A stretch of 64,000 bases of DNA from assembly GCF_000758525.1 (NCBI RefSeq), contig NZ_CP009241.1, forward strand, positions 7,607,501 through 7,671,500, given 5' to 3'. A model generated the notes under the pieces. It worked only from the letters and a program-made list of their open reading frames with translations, was not told the origin of the DNA and ran no database searches. Positions 54,139 to 64,000 of this stretch are shown one piece after another. Source of the stretch: Paenibacillus sp. FSL H7-0357. Its GTDB lineage: Bacteria > Bacillota > Bacilli > Paenibacillales > Paenibacillaceae. The translations under genes were made by a program, and so were the position numbers. Position 1 is the stretch's first letter. Every line of letters begins with the position of its first letter.

Positions 54139-54783
54139 TTAGTTTGTGGTACTCTCAGTTGAATTTGGTGTAAGCATTTTCATTAATGTGTCATATTCAT
54201 CAGGATTCACATACTTGGCAATGACTTGCTGCAGTTCCTTCACTTCATTCTCCGTCAACCCATCCTCCATCGCCGTTGAGATTTTCTGCATCTCCTCCTG
54301 CGGAAGCTTGGTCATCAGGATATTGAAAATATTGGATTTCTCATCCATGGGCAAACTGTCCTTGAGCTCACCCATCGCTTCCGGTGTCATCACCAGCTGC
54401 TGGTCCAGTGCACTGTCACTTTGTTCTTCCTCTCCGGAAGCCTCTCCCATTACAGCCAAAGCATCCTCAGGCACCTTTTCCTCCACGGACTTCTCCGTTT
54501 TTTGTTCTGGTGTGTCCACCGTTTCACTTTTACTGTCTTTCTTTGCACCGGGGGCATCTTTAACATCCTCAGCTACATTTTTGGCGTTATCTGTGGCTCC
54601 CATTCCCGTGAGGCTCTTGATAAAACCGCCGATGCCCGGTGACGGCCCCTCCAGCTTTATATCAAAACTGGCCAACACCGACTGTATATACGTATTGACG
54701 ACGAATGCCGTGGTCAGAACCGAAAGTGCGCTGGCCAGTACGACAATCAGGCAGACTCCAAGTGCACGTCTTACTATCTTCAT
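54139..54783 (-). CDS. Hypothetical membrane-anchored protein
   Basis: This protein of about 214 residues has one N-terminal helix (RALGVCLIVVLASALSVLTTAFVV). A charged, low-complexity middle (AKNVAEDVKDAPGAKKDSKSETVD) and an acidic helical C-terminal domain (MDEKSNIFNILMTKLPQEEMQKISTAMEDGLTENEVKELQQVI) follow. It is probably exposed outside the membrane. I recognise no family; it is likely lineage-specific. Three candidate starts lie within nine bases; the ATG at 54783 has the best spacing to AAGGGAG. It is on the same strand as purA but separated from it by a terminator. Confidence 0.75.
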   Translation of the reverse strand: MKIVRRALGVCLIVVLASALSVLTTAFVVNTYIQSVLASFDIKLEGPSPGIGGFIKSLTGMGATDNAKNVAEDVKDAPGAKKDSKSETVDTPEQKTEKSVEEKVPEDALAVMGEASGEEEQSDSALDQQLVMTPEAMGELKDSLPMDEKSNIFNILMTKLPQEEMQKISTAMEDGLTENEVKELQQVIAKYVNPDEYDTLMKMLTPNSTESTTN

Positions 54784-54908
54784 CTTCATCACTCCCTTGC
54801 GCCCTGTTCATATTCAATCTCCGGAGGATCAGTGCGTTATTGCTTTCATCCTCCCAGTATTGACTAGAACCGGCTCCGGGAAACCAAAATATTACATAAT
54901 TGTTGAAG

Positions 54909-54942
54909 CGCAAAAAAAAGAGACCCACATAGGGGGCCCCTT
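54909..54942 (-). terminator. Probable terminator of purA
   Basis: A GC-rich hairpin of moderate quality lies 17-50 bases after the purA stop and is followed by eight T residues on the minus strand. Confidence 0.6.
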
Positions 54943-54958
54943 TACTCACAGGAATCAC

Positions 54959-56284
<1,326 letters not shown>

Positions 56285-56398
56285 TCATAATATGGGCTCT
56301 GTACAGCGTTCTTATGTACGCAGCCCTCCGGACGCCAAAGCAGTTTTAACCCGCTAAAGCACAATAACCAGTGTAACAGCGGTACTTTTTAAAGTCAA

Positions 56399-56439
56399 AT
56401 AAAAACGAACGATCACACAAGGAAATGTGCAATCGTTCG
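56399..56439 (-). terminator. Terminator of dnaB
   Basis: CGAACGAT with an inner CACA pairs with TGTG and ATCGTTCG, followed by TTTTTATTT on the minus strand. It lies 20-60 bases after the dnaB stop. Confidence 0.88.
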
Positions 56440-56458
56440 GGAATTGTGAATAAATGAT

Positions 56459-57820
56459 CTACCCTGCAAAAGGTTCAGAGTGTGCCCGCTCGTAGTTGAC
56501 GAACTTGTTGAAATTTTTCAGGAACACAAGCTCTACAGTGCCGACAGGGCCGTTACGCTGTTTGGCAATAATAATTTCAATGATATTTTTCTTTTCGGTA
56601 TCCTGGTTATAGTAGTCATCACGATACAGGAAGGCTACGATATCGGCATCCTGCTCAATGGAACCGGATTCCCGAAGGTCACTCATCATCGGACGCTTGT
56701 CCTGCCGCTGCTCCACACCCCGGCTGAGCTGGGAAAGGGCAATGACCGGAACATCAAGCTCACGGGCAATCTGCTTCAGGGTACGGGAAATCTCGGATAC
56801 CTCCTGCTGGCGGTTCTCCCCGCCCTTGCCGCGGCCCTGAATGAGCTGCAAGTAGTCGATGACGATCATGCCGAGGCCTTTTTCCTTCTTGAGCCTGCGG
56901 CATTTCGCCCGGATATCTGTAACCGTGATCCCGGGAGTATCATCAATATAGATTTCTGCTTCCGATAAGGACTGAATCCCCATCGTAAGCTTCGACCAAT
57001 CATCATCACTTTTGAAATCACCGGTACGCATAATGTTGGCATCGAGGTTGGCTTCCGCGCAGATCATACGCTGTACCAGCTGCGGCGCCGACATTTCCAG
57101 ACTGAAGATGGCTACGGTCTCTTTGGCACGAACCGCTACATTCTGGGCAATATTCAGTGCGAATGCCGTCTTCCCTACGGATGGACGGGCCGCCACAATA
57201 ATCAGGTCATTGCGCTGGAAGCCGTTGGTCATATGATCAAGGTCGGCAAAGCCGGTGGGGATCCCGGAGGTGCCCCCCTTATTCTGATGAAGCAGCTCCA
57301 CACGGTCGAAGACCTGCATGAGCACATCACGGATGGCGATGAAGCCGCTGCCGCTCCGGCGGTTGGAGATCTCCAGGATCCGCCGCTCGGCATCGCTCAG
57401 CATATCGGCTACATCCTCACCGCCGGTGTACCCTTCACTGACGATCTGCGTCGCTGTACGGATCAGCCGCCGCAGCATCGCCTTCTCTTCAATAATCTGC
57501 GCATAATATTCCACGTTGGCCGCAGTCGGCACAGCATGCGCCAGCTTAGCCAAATAGCTGACACCGCCGATATCCTCAAGCTGTCCCTTGTCCTGCAGTC
57601 TGGACGTCAGCGTAACCAGATCAATCGGCTGGCTCTCTTCTCCGAGCTGCACCATCGCCTCAAAAATCATTTGATGCGGTTTATCGTAGAAGTCTTCGGT
57701 ATTCACCCGCTCCATCGCGGTAACCAGCGCTTCATCCTGCAGCAGAACAGCACCGATTACAGCCTGCTCTGCCTCCAGGTTCTGCGGGGGAATCCGATCG
57801 AAAAAGAGATCTCCACCCAT
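56459..57820 (-). CDS. dnaB: Replicative DNA helicase DnaB
   Basis: This 453-residue helicase has the N-terminal domain (RIPPQNLEAEQAVIGAVLL) and the RecA-like motor with Walker A ARPSVGKTAFALNIA. The Walker B-like segment is IVIDYLQLIQG and the arginine-finger region LSQLSRGVEQR. It unwinds DNA at the replication fork (named DnaC in Bacillus subtilis). The ATG at 57820 follows GGAGG, one base after the rplI stop. It is the last gene of the gdpP-rplI-dnaB group. Confidence 0.97.
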   Translation of the reverse strand: MGGDLFFDRIPPQNLEAEQAVIGAVLLQDEALVTAMERVNTEDFYDKPHQMIFEAMVQLGEESQPIDLVTLTSRLQDKGQLEDIGGVSYLAKLAHAVPTAANVEYYAQIIEEKAMLRRLIRTATQIVSEGYTGGEDVADMLSDAERRILEISNRRSGSGFIAIRDVLMQVFDRVELLHQNKGGTSGIPTGFADLDHMTNGFQRNDLIIVAARPSVGKTAFALNIAQNVAVRAKETVAIFSLEMSAPQLVQRMICAEANLDANIMRTGDFKSDDDWSKLTMGIQSLSEAEIYIDDTPGITVTDIRAKCRRLKKEKGLGMIVIDYLQLIQGRGKGGENRQQEVSEISRTLKQIARELDVPVIALSQLSRGVEQRQDKRPMMSDLRESGSIEQDADIVAFLYRDDYYNQDTEKKNIIEIIIAKQRNGPVGTVELVFLKNFNKFVNYERAHSEPFAG

Positions 57821-57821
57821 C

Positions 57822-58268
57822 TTACTCCTCCGTTACCTGCACCGTAAGGTTAGCCTTTACTTCAGTATGCAGCTTCACACTTACCTGAAACGTACCTACA
57901 TGGCGAATGGGATCACTCAGCTCAATTTTGCGCTTGTCGATTACGATCCCTTGTGTTTCCACCAAAGTTTCGGCGATCTGCTTGCTTGTAATAGCGCCGA
58001 AGAGACGGCCGCCTTCACCCGATTTTGCTTTCAGGGTCAACGTCAGCTCGTCCAGCTTCTTACCCAGCTGCTGCGCTTCCTCTTTCTCCTGGTCCTTGCG
58101 GCGCTGCTCGGCTGCTGCCTGATTCTCCAGAGTTTTCACATTGCCGTCTGTGGCCGGGCGTACCAAGCCGCGCGGCAGCAGGAAGTTCGCTGCATAGCCT
58201 TCCGATACCTCTTTCACTTGCCCCTTCTTGCCTTGACCTTTAACATCCTTTATAAAAATGACCTTCAT
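57822..58268 (-). CDS. rplI: 50S ribosomal protein L9
   Basis: At 148 residues this is the family size. It begins [40 protein letters not shown], the N-terminal L9 domain with its GKKGxVKxVxxGYxxNxLxPxxxA pattern, followed by a long helix and the C-terminal domain. It stabilises the ribosome L1 region. It overlaps gdpP by four bases. Confidence 0.97.
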   Translation of the reverse strand: MKVIFIKDVKGQGKKGQVKEVSEGYAANFLLPRGLVRPATDGNVKTLENQAAAEQRRKDQEKEEAQQLGKKLDELTLTLKAKSGEGGRLFGAITSKQIAETLVETQGIVIDKRKIELSDPIRHVGTFQVSVKLHTEVKANLTVQVTEE

Positions 58269-60271
58269 TCGAATAGCCCCTCTTTCGCTTCAATTTCAGC
58301 CAGAACTTCCATTAGTCTGGCTTCTGCTTGCTTGCATGTTCCCTCGAGCTGCACCGCTGCGTTGGACAAATGCCCTCCGCCGCCGAGCTTCTCCATGACC
58401 ACCTGCACATTCATTCGTCCGAGTGACCGGGCACTGATGCCGATGAGGCCGTCAGGCCGCTCACTGATCACGAATGAAGCCACCACATTCGTCATTCCAA
58501 GCAGCGTATCCGCTGTCTGGGCAATTAAGAGCTGTGGAATTTTCATTCCCGGTGAGGTTACAACGAGTGCAATATGATCATACACCATCCGGGCATGTTT
58601 GATAATTTCCGCTTTGGAAATGTACTCCTGCAAATCCTCTTTCAGCATACGCTGGATAAGGATCGTGTCCGCGCCGATCCGCCGCAGAAACCCTGCCGCT
58701 TCAAAGGTTCGCGAGCCGGTATGCAACGCGAAATGCTTCGTGTCGACCGTAATTCCCGCGAGCAGCATGGTAGCCTCCAGCGGACTGAGCTTAATCTTGT
58801 CATGAATGTACTGCAGCAGCTCTGTTACCAGCTCGCAGGTGGAGGAGGCATAGGGCTCCAGATAGACCAGCACCGCATCATTAATGAACTCCTCACCCCG
58901 GCGATGATGGTCAACAACAACAATGCGGCTGGCGTACTGCACGAGACGCGGCTCCATCGTCATGGAGGCCTTGTGCGTATCCACGACAATCAGCAGCGTA
59001 TGTTCAGTCATCATCTGGAGTGCCTGCTCTGTAGTAACAAAGGTTTTGTACAGCTCATCATCGCGGCGGATCTGCTCCATCATTCTAGTGATGGACGGAT
59101 TAGGCGTCTCCATCACGATGTTAGCTTCCACATTGTACATCTGTGCCGCCTTAAGCAGCCCAATAGCGGCCCCTACGGCATCAATATCGGGGACCCGGTG
59201 ACCCATAATCAGCACTCTGTCGCTCTCCTGCATCAGGTCACGCAGCGCATGCGCAATGACCCGCGCCCGGACTCTCGTGCGCTTCTCCGCCGCGTTGCTC
59301 TTGCCTCCATAGAAGGAGAGCCTCTGGCCCGCCTTAACAGCTGCCTGATCCCCGCCGCGGCCCAGCGCCATGTCCAGACTGGATTGCGCCAGCGCTCCGA
59401 GCTCACTGGCGGACTCTGAACCATAGGCAAGGCCTATGCTCAGCGTCATCGGCACCTTGAGGTCGGCCGTCATTTCGCGCACTTCGTCGAGTACAACGAA
59501 CCGGCTCTCTTCCAGCGCCTGCAGGCTGCGGTGATTCAGCAGCATCAGGTAGCGCTCTGAGGACAACCGCCGCAAGTATACTTCAAACTGCTTGCTCCAC
59601 TCCGTAATCTCACTGGCTACCTTGGCGATCAGCGAAGTGCGCTGCTGATCATCCATGCCTTGGGCTGCTTCATCGAGATTGTCCATCATCACAATACCGA
59701 TGGCCAGCTTCTCTTCTTCATACCTTTCCCGCAGAACCACAAGCTCGGTAATGTCATACAAATAGAGCAGACGCTCGCTGGGTATGGCCACAACCTGATA
59801 ATACCGGTCATCCACTGAAATTTCCTGTCTGATGTCCTTGAGCACGCCCTCTTTGGCCGGGTCCCGCTTGACCGGCACATTTCCCGTCAGAGAGGACATC
59901 ATCTCAGGCAGCAGCTCCTGCAGCGCTTCGCCTACCAGGGACTTCCGGGAAAAGATATCCCCGGCATTGCGGTTGTTCCACTCCACCGTGCGGTCTTCGC
60001 TATACAGGATAATGCCGAGCGGAAGCATGCTGACCGCCTCACCTTCCACCCGCTTGATGCGGAAAGAAAGCCCGTTGATATATTCCACCAGGTTGCGCCG
60101 GAATGAGATCTCCGCTTGCAGCATGGAGAAACATAAAGTGCCGGCCAGAAACAGGCTGGCAATCCCCAGAGCCCAGTTATAGATACTGACGACTATAATA
60201 AGGACCAGCAGCAGCAGGAACGCCCATACGGTATGATAGCCGTGCCAGCGTCTTTGCAGAAATTTAGGCAT
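58265..60271 (-). CDS. gdpP: Cyclic-di-AMP phosphodiesterase GdpP
   Basis: This 668-residue membrane protein has two N-terminal helices (about 14-50) and a PAS-like domain. A degenerate GGDEF domain ([36 protein letters not shown]) and a C-terminal DHH/DHHA1 phosphodiesterase follow. The DHH part has [33 protein letters not shown] and the GGGHLSNAA tail. It breaks down c-di-AMP and thereby affects potassium and wall stress. It overlaps rplI by four bases and follows yybS by 11 bases, the known Bacillus order. Confidence 0.96.
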   Translation of the reverse strand: MPKFLQRRWHGYHTVWAFLLLLVLIIVVSIYNWALGIASLFLAGTLCFSMLQAEISFRRNLVEYINGLSFRIKRVEGEAVSMLPLGIILYSEDRTVEWNNRNAGDIFSRKSLVGEALQELLPEMMSSLTGNVPVKRDPAKEGVLKDIRQEISVDDRYYQVVAIPSERLLYLYDITELVVLRERYEEEKLAIGIVMMDNLDEAAQGMDDQQRTSLIAKVASEITEWSKQFEVYLRRLSSERYLMLLNHRSLQALEESRFVVLDEVREMTADLKVPMTLSIGLAYGSESASELGALAQSSLDMALGRGGDQAAVKAGQRLSFYGGKSNAAEKRTRVRARVIAHALRDLMQESDRVLIMGHRVPDIDAVGAAIGLLKAAQMYNVEANIVMETPNPSITRMMEQIRRDDELYKTFVTTEQALQMMTEHTLLIVVDTHKASMTMEPRLVQYASRIVVVDHHRRGEEFINDAVLVYLEPYASSTCELVTELLQYIHDKIKLSPLEATMLLAGITVDTKHFALHTGSRTFEAAGFLRRIGADTILIQRMLKEDLQEYISKAEIIKHARMVYDHIALVVTSPGMKIPQLLIAQTADTLLGMTNVVASFVISERPDGLIGISARSLGRMNVQVVMEKLGGGGHLSNAAVQLEGTCKQAEARLMEVLAEIEAKEGLFE

Positions 60272-60282
60272 GAGCTCTCACC

Positions 60283-61200
60283 CTATCGTTTCGATTTCTT
60301 CACTAGCTCTCGCAGTGGGAACGCCATATCGATAATACCGATAATCCATAATCCCGGCAGCCAAATAACCGGCAGTGCCAGCAGTATCGCCACAATCTTG
60401 CTCCATTTACGCTCGTAGACCACGAAGAACAGGAATCCGATAGTCTGGATTTTAAATACAATTTGCAGCAATGGCAGCAGATTGGCCGAGATCATCAGCA
60501 TAAAGCTGTTGTCTGAATTGCCAAACAGCAGGTTAATTACGACTCCCAACAGATAGTACCAGATAAATGATCTTGAAAGTCTCCATTCACGCGCAGGCTT
60601 CAGCTTGGGAACCGCATATTCCATGCTGTTAAGGATGGGGCGGACAATGGAGTGGGTGATTACAGCCATCATAAATGAGCTCAGAATCAGCGTCATAGGA
60701 ATAACCTGTATGGTCATATGACTGATTGTATTTACATCCTCAGATGTAAGATTGAACTCGGTCATCAGCGGATTGCCCGTGCCCAGATCAGAGAGCGGGG
60801 ACGTAACCATCTGCATCATATCATTGACATAACTGGAGAGATCAAAATTGAACAGCGCCGTACCGATGACCAGCAGCAGCAGAAACTCACCTAAAATCGT
60901 AACGGTTCCCGCAAGGATGGTGGACAGCGCCGAAGCGCGTTTCTTGTACCATCGTCCCATAACTATTGCCGGGATTAAGAAATAGAGCGCTAACACTACG
61001 TAAACAGGCGTAATCAGGCCTACAATCAGCAGTACTGGCAGTAGATGTACAATAAACTGTTTAGTACTCAGAGTAGTGAATAGCACTACAGCCGGAATAA
61101 TCAAGAAAAGGGTAGTGATAATGAGCAGCGGGGTTGATAAGGATAGCAGCAGCAGCAAGTAGACGATGCTCCATGCCACAGATGTCCAGCGAAATTTCAA
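60283..61200 (-). CDS. yybS: DUF2232 membrane protein (YybS family)
   Basis: This 305-residue integral membrane protein has about eight hydrophobic segments. It begins WTSVAWSIVYLLLLLSLSTPLLIITTLFLIIPAVVL, with the DUF2232 pattern, and ends in a conserved hydrophobic pair (FKIQTIGFLFFVVYERKWSKIVAI). It is found next to gdpP in many Bacillota. The function is unknown. Confidence 0.9.
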   Translation of the reverse strand: MKFRWTSVAWSIVYLLLLLSLSTPLLIITTLFLIIPAVVLFTTLSTKQFIVHLLPVLLIVGLITPVYVVLALYFLIPAIVMGRWYKKRASALSTILAGTVTILGEFLLLLVIGTALFNFDLSSYVNDMMQMVTSPLSDLGTGNPLMTEFNLTSEDVNTISHMTIQVIPMTLILSSFMMAVITHSIVRPILNSMEYAVPKLKPAREWRLSRSFIWYYLLGVVINLLFGNSDNSFMLMISANLLPLLQIVFKIQTIGFLFFVVYERKWSKIVAILLALPVIWLPGLWIIGIIDMAFPLRELVKKSKR

Positions 61201-61206
61201 CAGTAT

Positions 61207-61518
61207 TCACCTCTTACGCATATGTTCTTCTAACGCAGATATATCCTGGTACCATTCTTCAAGCTGATGCCCTTCCTGCCTGTGCTTTCTAAGCTTTTCG
61301 ATTAATAAATCATCCAGCTCTCGATAGGGAATACCCAGTCTGCGCCCCAGAATATATGAGCTCATAATCAGGCTGGCCAGACTGTCGCCCACACGGGCGG
61401 TGCTGCCTTCCCACAATGCCTTGAACAGCCTTGAGACTTGATCAATTACTTCGGTTTTTAACCACTCAATTACCTTGGCGCGTTTGGCCACATCCAAATC
61501 CTTCGGCACATTGGGCAT
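61207..61518 (-). CDS. MazG-like family protein
   Basis: This 103-residue protein reads PKDLDVAKRAKVIEWLKTEVIDQVSRLFKALWEGSTARVGDSLASLIMSSYILGRRLG. It is a MazG-like all-helical domain, smaller than true MazG and probably lacking full pyrophosphohydrolase activity. The ATG at 61518 follows GGAGGTTAAGAG. It lies six bases before yybS, so it is in the same operon. Confidence 0.85.
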   Translation of the reverse strand: MPNVPKDLDVAKRAKVIEWLKTEVIDQVSRLFKALWEGSTARVGDSLASLIMSSYILGRRLGIPYRELDDLLIEKLRKHRQEGHQLEEWYQDISALEEHMRKR

Positions 61519-61736
61519 GTCTCTTAACCTCCGGCAAAAAGCATTATTCTCCATTATAGCATAAATATTTCCCAGCCACACGGGACGTCAGCCCCCCGGA
61601 AAGAGCCCTGCTTGTCTCCAGACAATAGGCCCGTTAACACCGCTTCTACGGGCCATCCCTCTTCAAAAAAGGCCCGCATTCCGTTTGTTGCCGGAAATAC
61701 AGGCCTTGCTGCATTTGCATCTGATGCATCAATAAA

Positions 61737-62162
61737 TTATAACGATTCCTGCGATTGCCGCGAAACAACCTTCTCACAATATTCAATAATTTGACTCCGG
61801 CGGACAATACCGATAAATCGGTTCATATCGTCGACCACCGGCACAAAGTTCTGCACCTTGGCCAGATTAATCAAATCCTCCATATCGGCGTCGATCGATA
61901 CCGGCAGATTGTTCATCCGCAGCGGCACATCTTTAAGCAAATATTTTGAAGCATTTTCAAACGTAACCGCCCCGCCCGAGTCCTTCATGTACCAGAGCAA
62001 ATCGCCTTCTGTTACGGTTCCGGCATATTCCCCGTTCCGGTTCAGGATCGGTACAGCAGTATAGCGGTGAAATTCCATCCGTTCCAGAGTCTGCCGCAGC
62101 GTTGAATCCAGTGTCACGCACGCGACCTCCTGCTTCGGAAGTAAAAAAAACGCAATATTCAT
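61737..62162 (-). CDS. CBS-domain protein
   Basis: This 141-residue protein has two CBS domains: QEVACVTLDSTLRQTLERMEFHRYTAVPILNRNGEYAGTVTEGDL, then VPLRMNNLPVSIDADMEDLINLAKVQNFVPVVDDMNRFIGIVRRSQII. CBS pairs bind adenosine nucleotides and regulate partner proteins; the partner is unknown. The ATG at 62162 follows GAGGAGGATCAAGAG. The gap before the MazG-like gene holds GC-rich inverted repeats but no clear terminator. Confidence 0.88.
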   Translation of the reverse strand: MNIAFFLLPKQEVACVTLDSTLRQTLERMEFHRYTAVPILNRNGEYAGTVTEGDLLWYMKDSGGAVTFENASKYLLKDVPLRMNNLPVSIDADMEDLINLAKVQNFVPVVDDMNRFIGIVRRSQIIEYCEKVVSRQSQESL

Positions 62163-62283
62163 CTCTTGATCCTCCTCAAAGAGTTCCGAAGGAATTAACA
62201 CTTACCTTCCCCTTGTTACAGGGCCATTGTAGTTATACGCCTACGCGAGCAATAAGTTCCATCTCATTATACCATGAAGACAG

Positions 62284-62326
62284 TAAGCAGCAGCCACTAA
62301 CCTTGCACATGGCTGCTGCTTTTTTA
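62284..62326. terminator. Hairpin downstream of the LCP gene
   Basis: AGCAGCAGCCA pairs with TGGCTGCTGCT around a 15-base loop. The T run is on the plus strand although the genes on both sides run on the minus strand, so its use as an LCP terminator is uncertain. Confidence 0.6.
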
Positions 62327-62352
62327 AGGATATTATATTGGTCCTGACCGTT

Positions 62353-63384
62353 CTATTGTGCTTGAGCTGTAGCCTTAGGCTCCAGCGCGTTCTCCGCTTT
62401 GCCCGGCTCAATCAGCTGATCAACCGGTGTGCTGGCACTCATCCAATTGTCGATCAAGGCCTTCGCTTCCTTCAAGTCTTCTTCATCAATGATATCGTAA
62501 TACAATCCGTTGATACGCTCCCCTTCACCCATCACGGTAAAGCTGGAAATATCCATGTCTTTGCCGCTCATGAATTTCTTGGCCAGGCTAATAATGGTGG
62601 ACGGCTCGATATCGGTCTTGAAATTTTCACCCATAATGTCCAGCAGCTCAGGGATCTTGCCGATTTGACTGATTGATAACATTTTATTCGCAACCACATC
62701 AATAAAGACCTGTTGCCGCTTGGTCCGGTTAAAATCACTGTCCTCCCGGTAACGGGTATAATTGAGTGCTTCTTCCCCATCGTAGTTCGGTTTGCCGCCC
62801 TCAATCGTAAATTTCTCATGATCCTTGCCTTTGTTTACGATATCCTTCTTAATCGGCAGCGGTACGCCTCCAATGGCATTCACCGCATCCTTGAGGCCTT
62901 GGAAATTAATTGTGGCATAATATTGAATATCGTGCCCCAGCAGCGCCTCCAGCGTATCCTTAGCCATTTGCTGGCCGCCAAATGCGTAAGCATGTGTGAT
63001 TTTGTCTTTCTTGTTGTCATTATGCCCGATGATTTCGGTGTACGTATCACGCGGTATGGAAATGAGCAGCATCTTGTAATCCTCTGGACGAATGACCGCA
63101 TAGATCATCGTATCGGATCGCGCCGTTTCATTTTCACGCTGGTCCGTACCCAGAAGCATGAGAGAGAACGGGTCGCTTTTATAAACAACCGGCTCCGGTT
63201 TGACTTTGTTGTCGTTCAGCGGCTGATAAGATTCTTCCGCCAATGTTTTTTCGACCCGGTCTGACAGGAAAAGATCAAAAGCCACGACGGCCAGCTGTTT
63301 TTGAAACAGAAAACCCCCGGCGAGGATGACTACAAGTGCTATAAGGGCAATATACCTTTTTTTCATTTTTTTCTTTTTCATCAT
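62353..63384 (-). CDS. LCP (LytR-CpsA-Psr) family wall-polymer ligase
   Basis: This 343-residue protein has one N-terminal helix (RYIALIALVVILAGGFLFQ) and an LCP domain. The domain has SLMLLGTDQRENETARSDTMIYAVIRPEDYKMLLISIPRDTYTEI and GVPLPIKKDIV, with the conserved arginines and aspartates of the pyrophosphate-binding site. LCP proteins attach teichoic acids and other polymers to peptidoglycan outside the membrane. The ATG at 63384 follows AAGGAATCC. It is the most upstream complete gene of the wall/replication block. Confidence 0.94.
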   Translation of the reverse strand: MMKKKKMKKRYIALIALVVILAGGFLFQKQLAVVAFDLFLSDRVEKTLAEESYQPLNDNKVKPEPVVYKSDPFSLMLLGTDQRENETARSDTMIYAVIRPEDYKMLLISIPRDTYTEIIGHNDNKKDKITHAYAFGGQQMAKDTLEALLGHDIQYYATINFQGLKDAVNAIGGVPLPIKKDIVNKGKDHEKFTIEGGKPNYDGEEALNYTRYREDSDFNRTKRQQVFIDVVANKMLSISQIGKIPELLDIMGENFKTDIEPSTIISLAKKFMSGKDMDISSFTVMGEGERINGLYYDIIDEEDLKEAKALIDNWMSASTPVDQLIEPGKAENALEPKATAQAQ

Positions 63385-63764
63385 TGGATTCCTTCTTTAT
63401 GGTGGAATATACACAGGATTGCTTGAAGATCTATTTACAATGCTTGCCTGCTGCTTACCAGACAGTCATGACTGGGTGTCTTTTGTTGAACATGCTCTCT
63501 GCCCCTATTCAGTCTTAGTGTTCCCCCTTTCAGGAATTAGGGTCAATCTAATTGTTGAATAAACCTGGAAAACAACTTTGACACAGAAACAATATTTCTA
63601 TTGTAATCACTTGACGCATAAAAAGAAACAACAAATACCGACATCATTTGTGCTGCAGCAACTTGTAATCCATAAAGTATATGACGAGCAAAACTCTATT
63701 TTGTTATGCAGCTTGACAAATAAATATTTAAAAACCTGCTGACAGCTTAGGCTTTAACACCAAA
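63385..63764. other. Intergenic region, no gene recognised
   Basis: This AT-rich gap contains the LCP promoter. A short plus-strand open frame here has no ribosome binding site and does not look like protein. Confidence 0.4.
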
Positions 63765-63809
63765 AGACCGCAACCTCCGCGATCTCTTGGGATGCGGTTT
63801 TTGCGGTCT
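63765..63809 (-). terminator. Terminator of the peptide-binding protein gene
   Basis: AGACCGCAA pairs with TTGCGGTCT with an inner CCGC/GCGG stem, followed by TTTTGGTG on the minus strand, just after the stop at 63817. Confidence 0.7.
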
Positions 63810-63816
63810 CAAATGT

Positions 63817-64000
63817 CTAATCGATATCCTTAATCCACCACTTCTGCGGCTCCACAATATTGCTTATAGCATTCACTCTTACGCCCTGAAGTCGATGATT
63901 AACAGCAGTAATATTGGCCCGTTCGGCAAAAAAGATCATCGGAACCTCTTCGTTAATCAGCTTCTGCCACTCATAATACACCTGCTTGCGATGCTCCTTG
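63817..64000 (-). CDS. Oligopeptide-binding protein, C-terminal part (partial)
   Basis: The last 60 codons of a minus-strand gene read QVYYEWQKLINEEVPMIFFAERANITAVNHRLQGVRV and end EPQKWWIKDID. This is the C-terminal tail typical of extracellular solute-binding proteins of family 5 (OppA-like, dipeptide/oligopeptide ABC import). The start lies beyond the window. A terminator follows at 63765. Confidence 0.8.
   Translation of the reverse strand, partial: KEHRKQVYYEWQKLINEEVPMIFFAERANITAVNHRLQGVRVNAISNIVEPQKWWIKDID

Noticed and set aside
63326..63562. 78-codon plus-strand frame over the LCP start
   Set aside because: Overlaps the LCP gene start on the opposite strand, lacks a start signal and its tail is not protein-like.

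Overview
The window looks like chromosomal DNA of a Paenibacillus or close relative (Bacillota). The gene order LCP protein - CBS - MazG-like - yybS - gdpP - rplI - dnaB - purA - M23 peptidase - walR - walK - walH - walI - walJ - htrA is the origin-proximal block known from Bacillus-type genomes. The SLH-domain surface protein, the CxxH/CxxC mini-protein, the strong AGGAGG-type ribosome binding sites and many Paenibacillus-like proteins fit that genus. Nearly all core genes lie on the minus strand. No rRNA, tRNA or CRISPR array was seen.

Layout. (1) Positions 1 to about 22,570 are an accessory, visibly AT-richer and decayed region: an MBL-fold hydrolase, a flavin-binding oxidase-like protein, a TetR-controlled ABC exporter, an Xaa-Pro aminopeptidase, an SLH protein with a very large Pro-Thr tract, a U32 peptidase, a transglutaminase-like protein with an AraC regulator, XRE/TPR regulators, a SEC-C protein, and a TetR-linked group (DUF4097 lipoprotein, TVP38 remnant, condensation-like acyltransferase, SRPBCC protein). 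Many genes here are broken (sigma factor, response regulator, recombinase tail, alpha/beta hydrolase, TVP38). (2) 22,574-23,053 is rlmH, whose 3' end faces the accessory region. (3) 23-31 kb carries an envelope-stress-like module: a single-chain histidine kinase/response regulator, an ABC transporter, a DUF4097 lipoprotein, a second two-component system and an M23 lipoprotein. (4) 31.7-37.4 kb has an ArsR/MFS pair, the CxxH/CxxC protein, oligoendopeptidase F and a DUF2252 protein. (5) 37.5-43.5 kb is cydABCD behind two Rex-like palindromes. (6) 43.7-44.4 kb has a cold-shock pair. (7) 44.7-52 kb is htrA plus the complete wal operon. (8) 52.2-64 kb is the cell-wall and replication block, ending in the 3' part of an oligopeptide-binding protein gene.

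Main result. The last codons and stop of rlmH (encoding RGEPYHK-stop) occur again, in the same orientation, at 4,941-4,970 and in a more degenerate form at 1,927-1,953. The four differences between the rlmH copy and the 4.9 kb copy are all at synonymous third codon positions. The 3' end of rlmH is the integration site of SCC elements in staphylococci. These repeats therefore look like attachment-site scars delimiting a composite, recombinase-less island. One ~3 kb module between two scars holds exactly the TetR-ABC exporter operon. A ~34-codon fragment resembling a serine-recombinase C-terminus at 17.5 kb, and several truncated genes, fit an old integration hotspot. The mechanism is inference; the repeats are seen directly.
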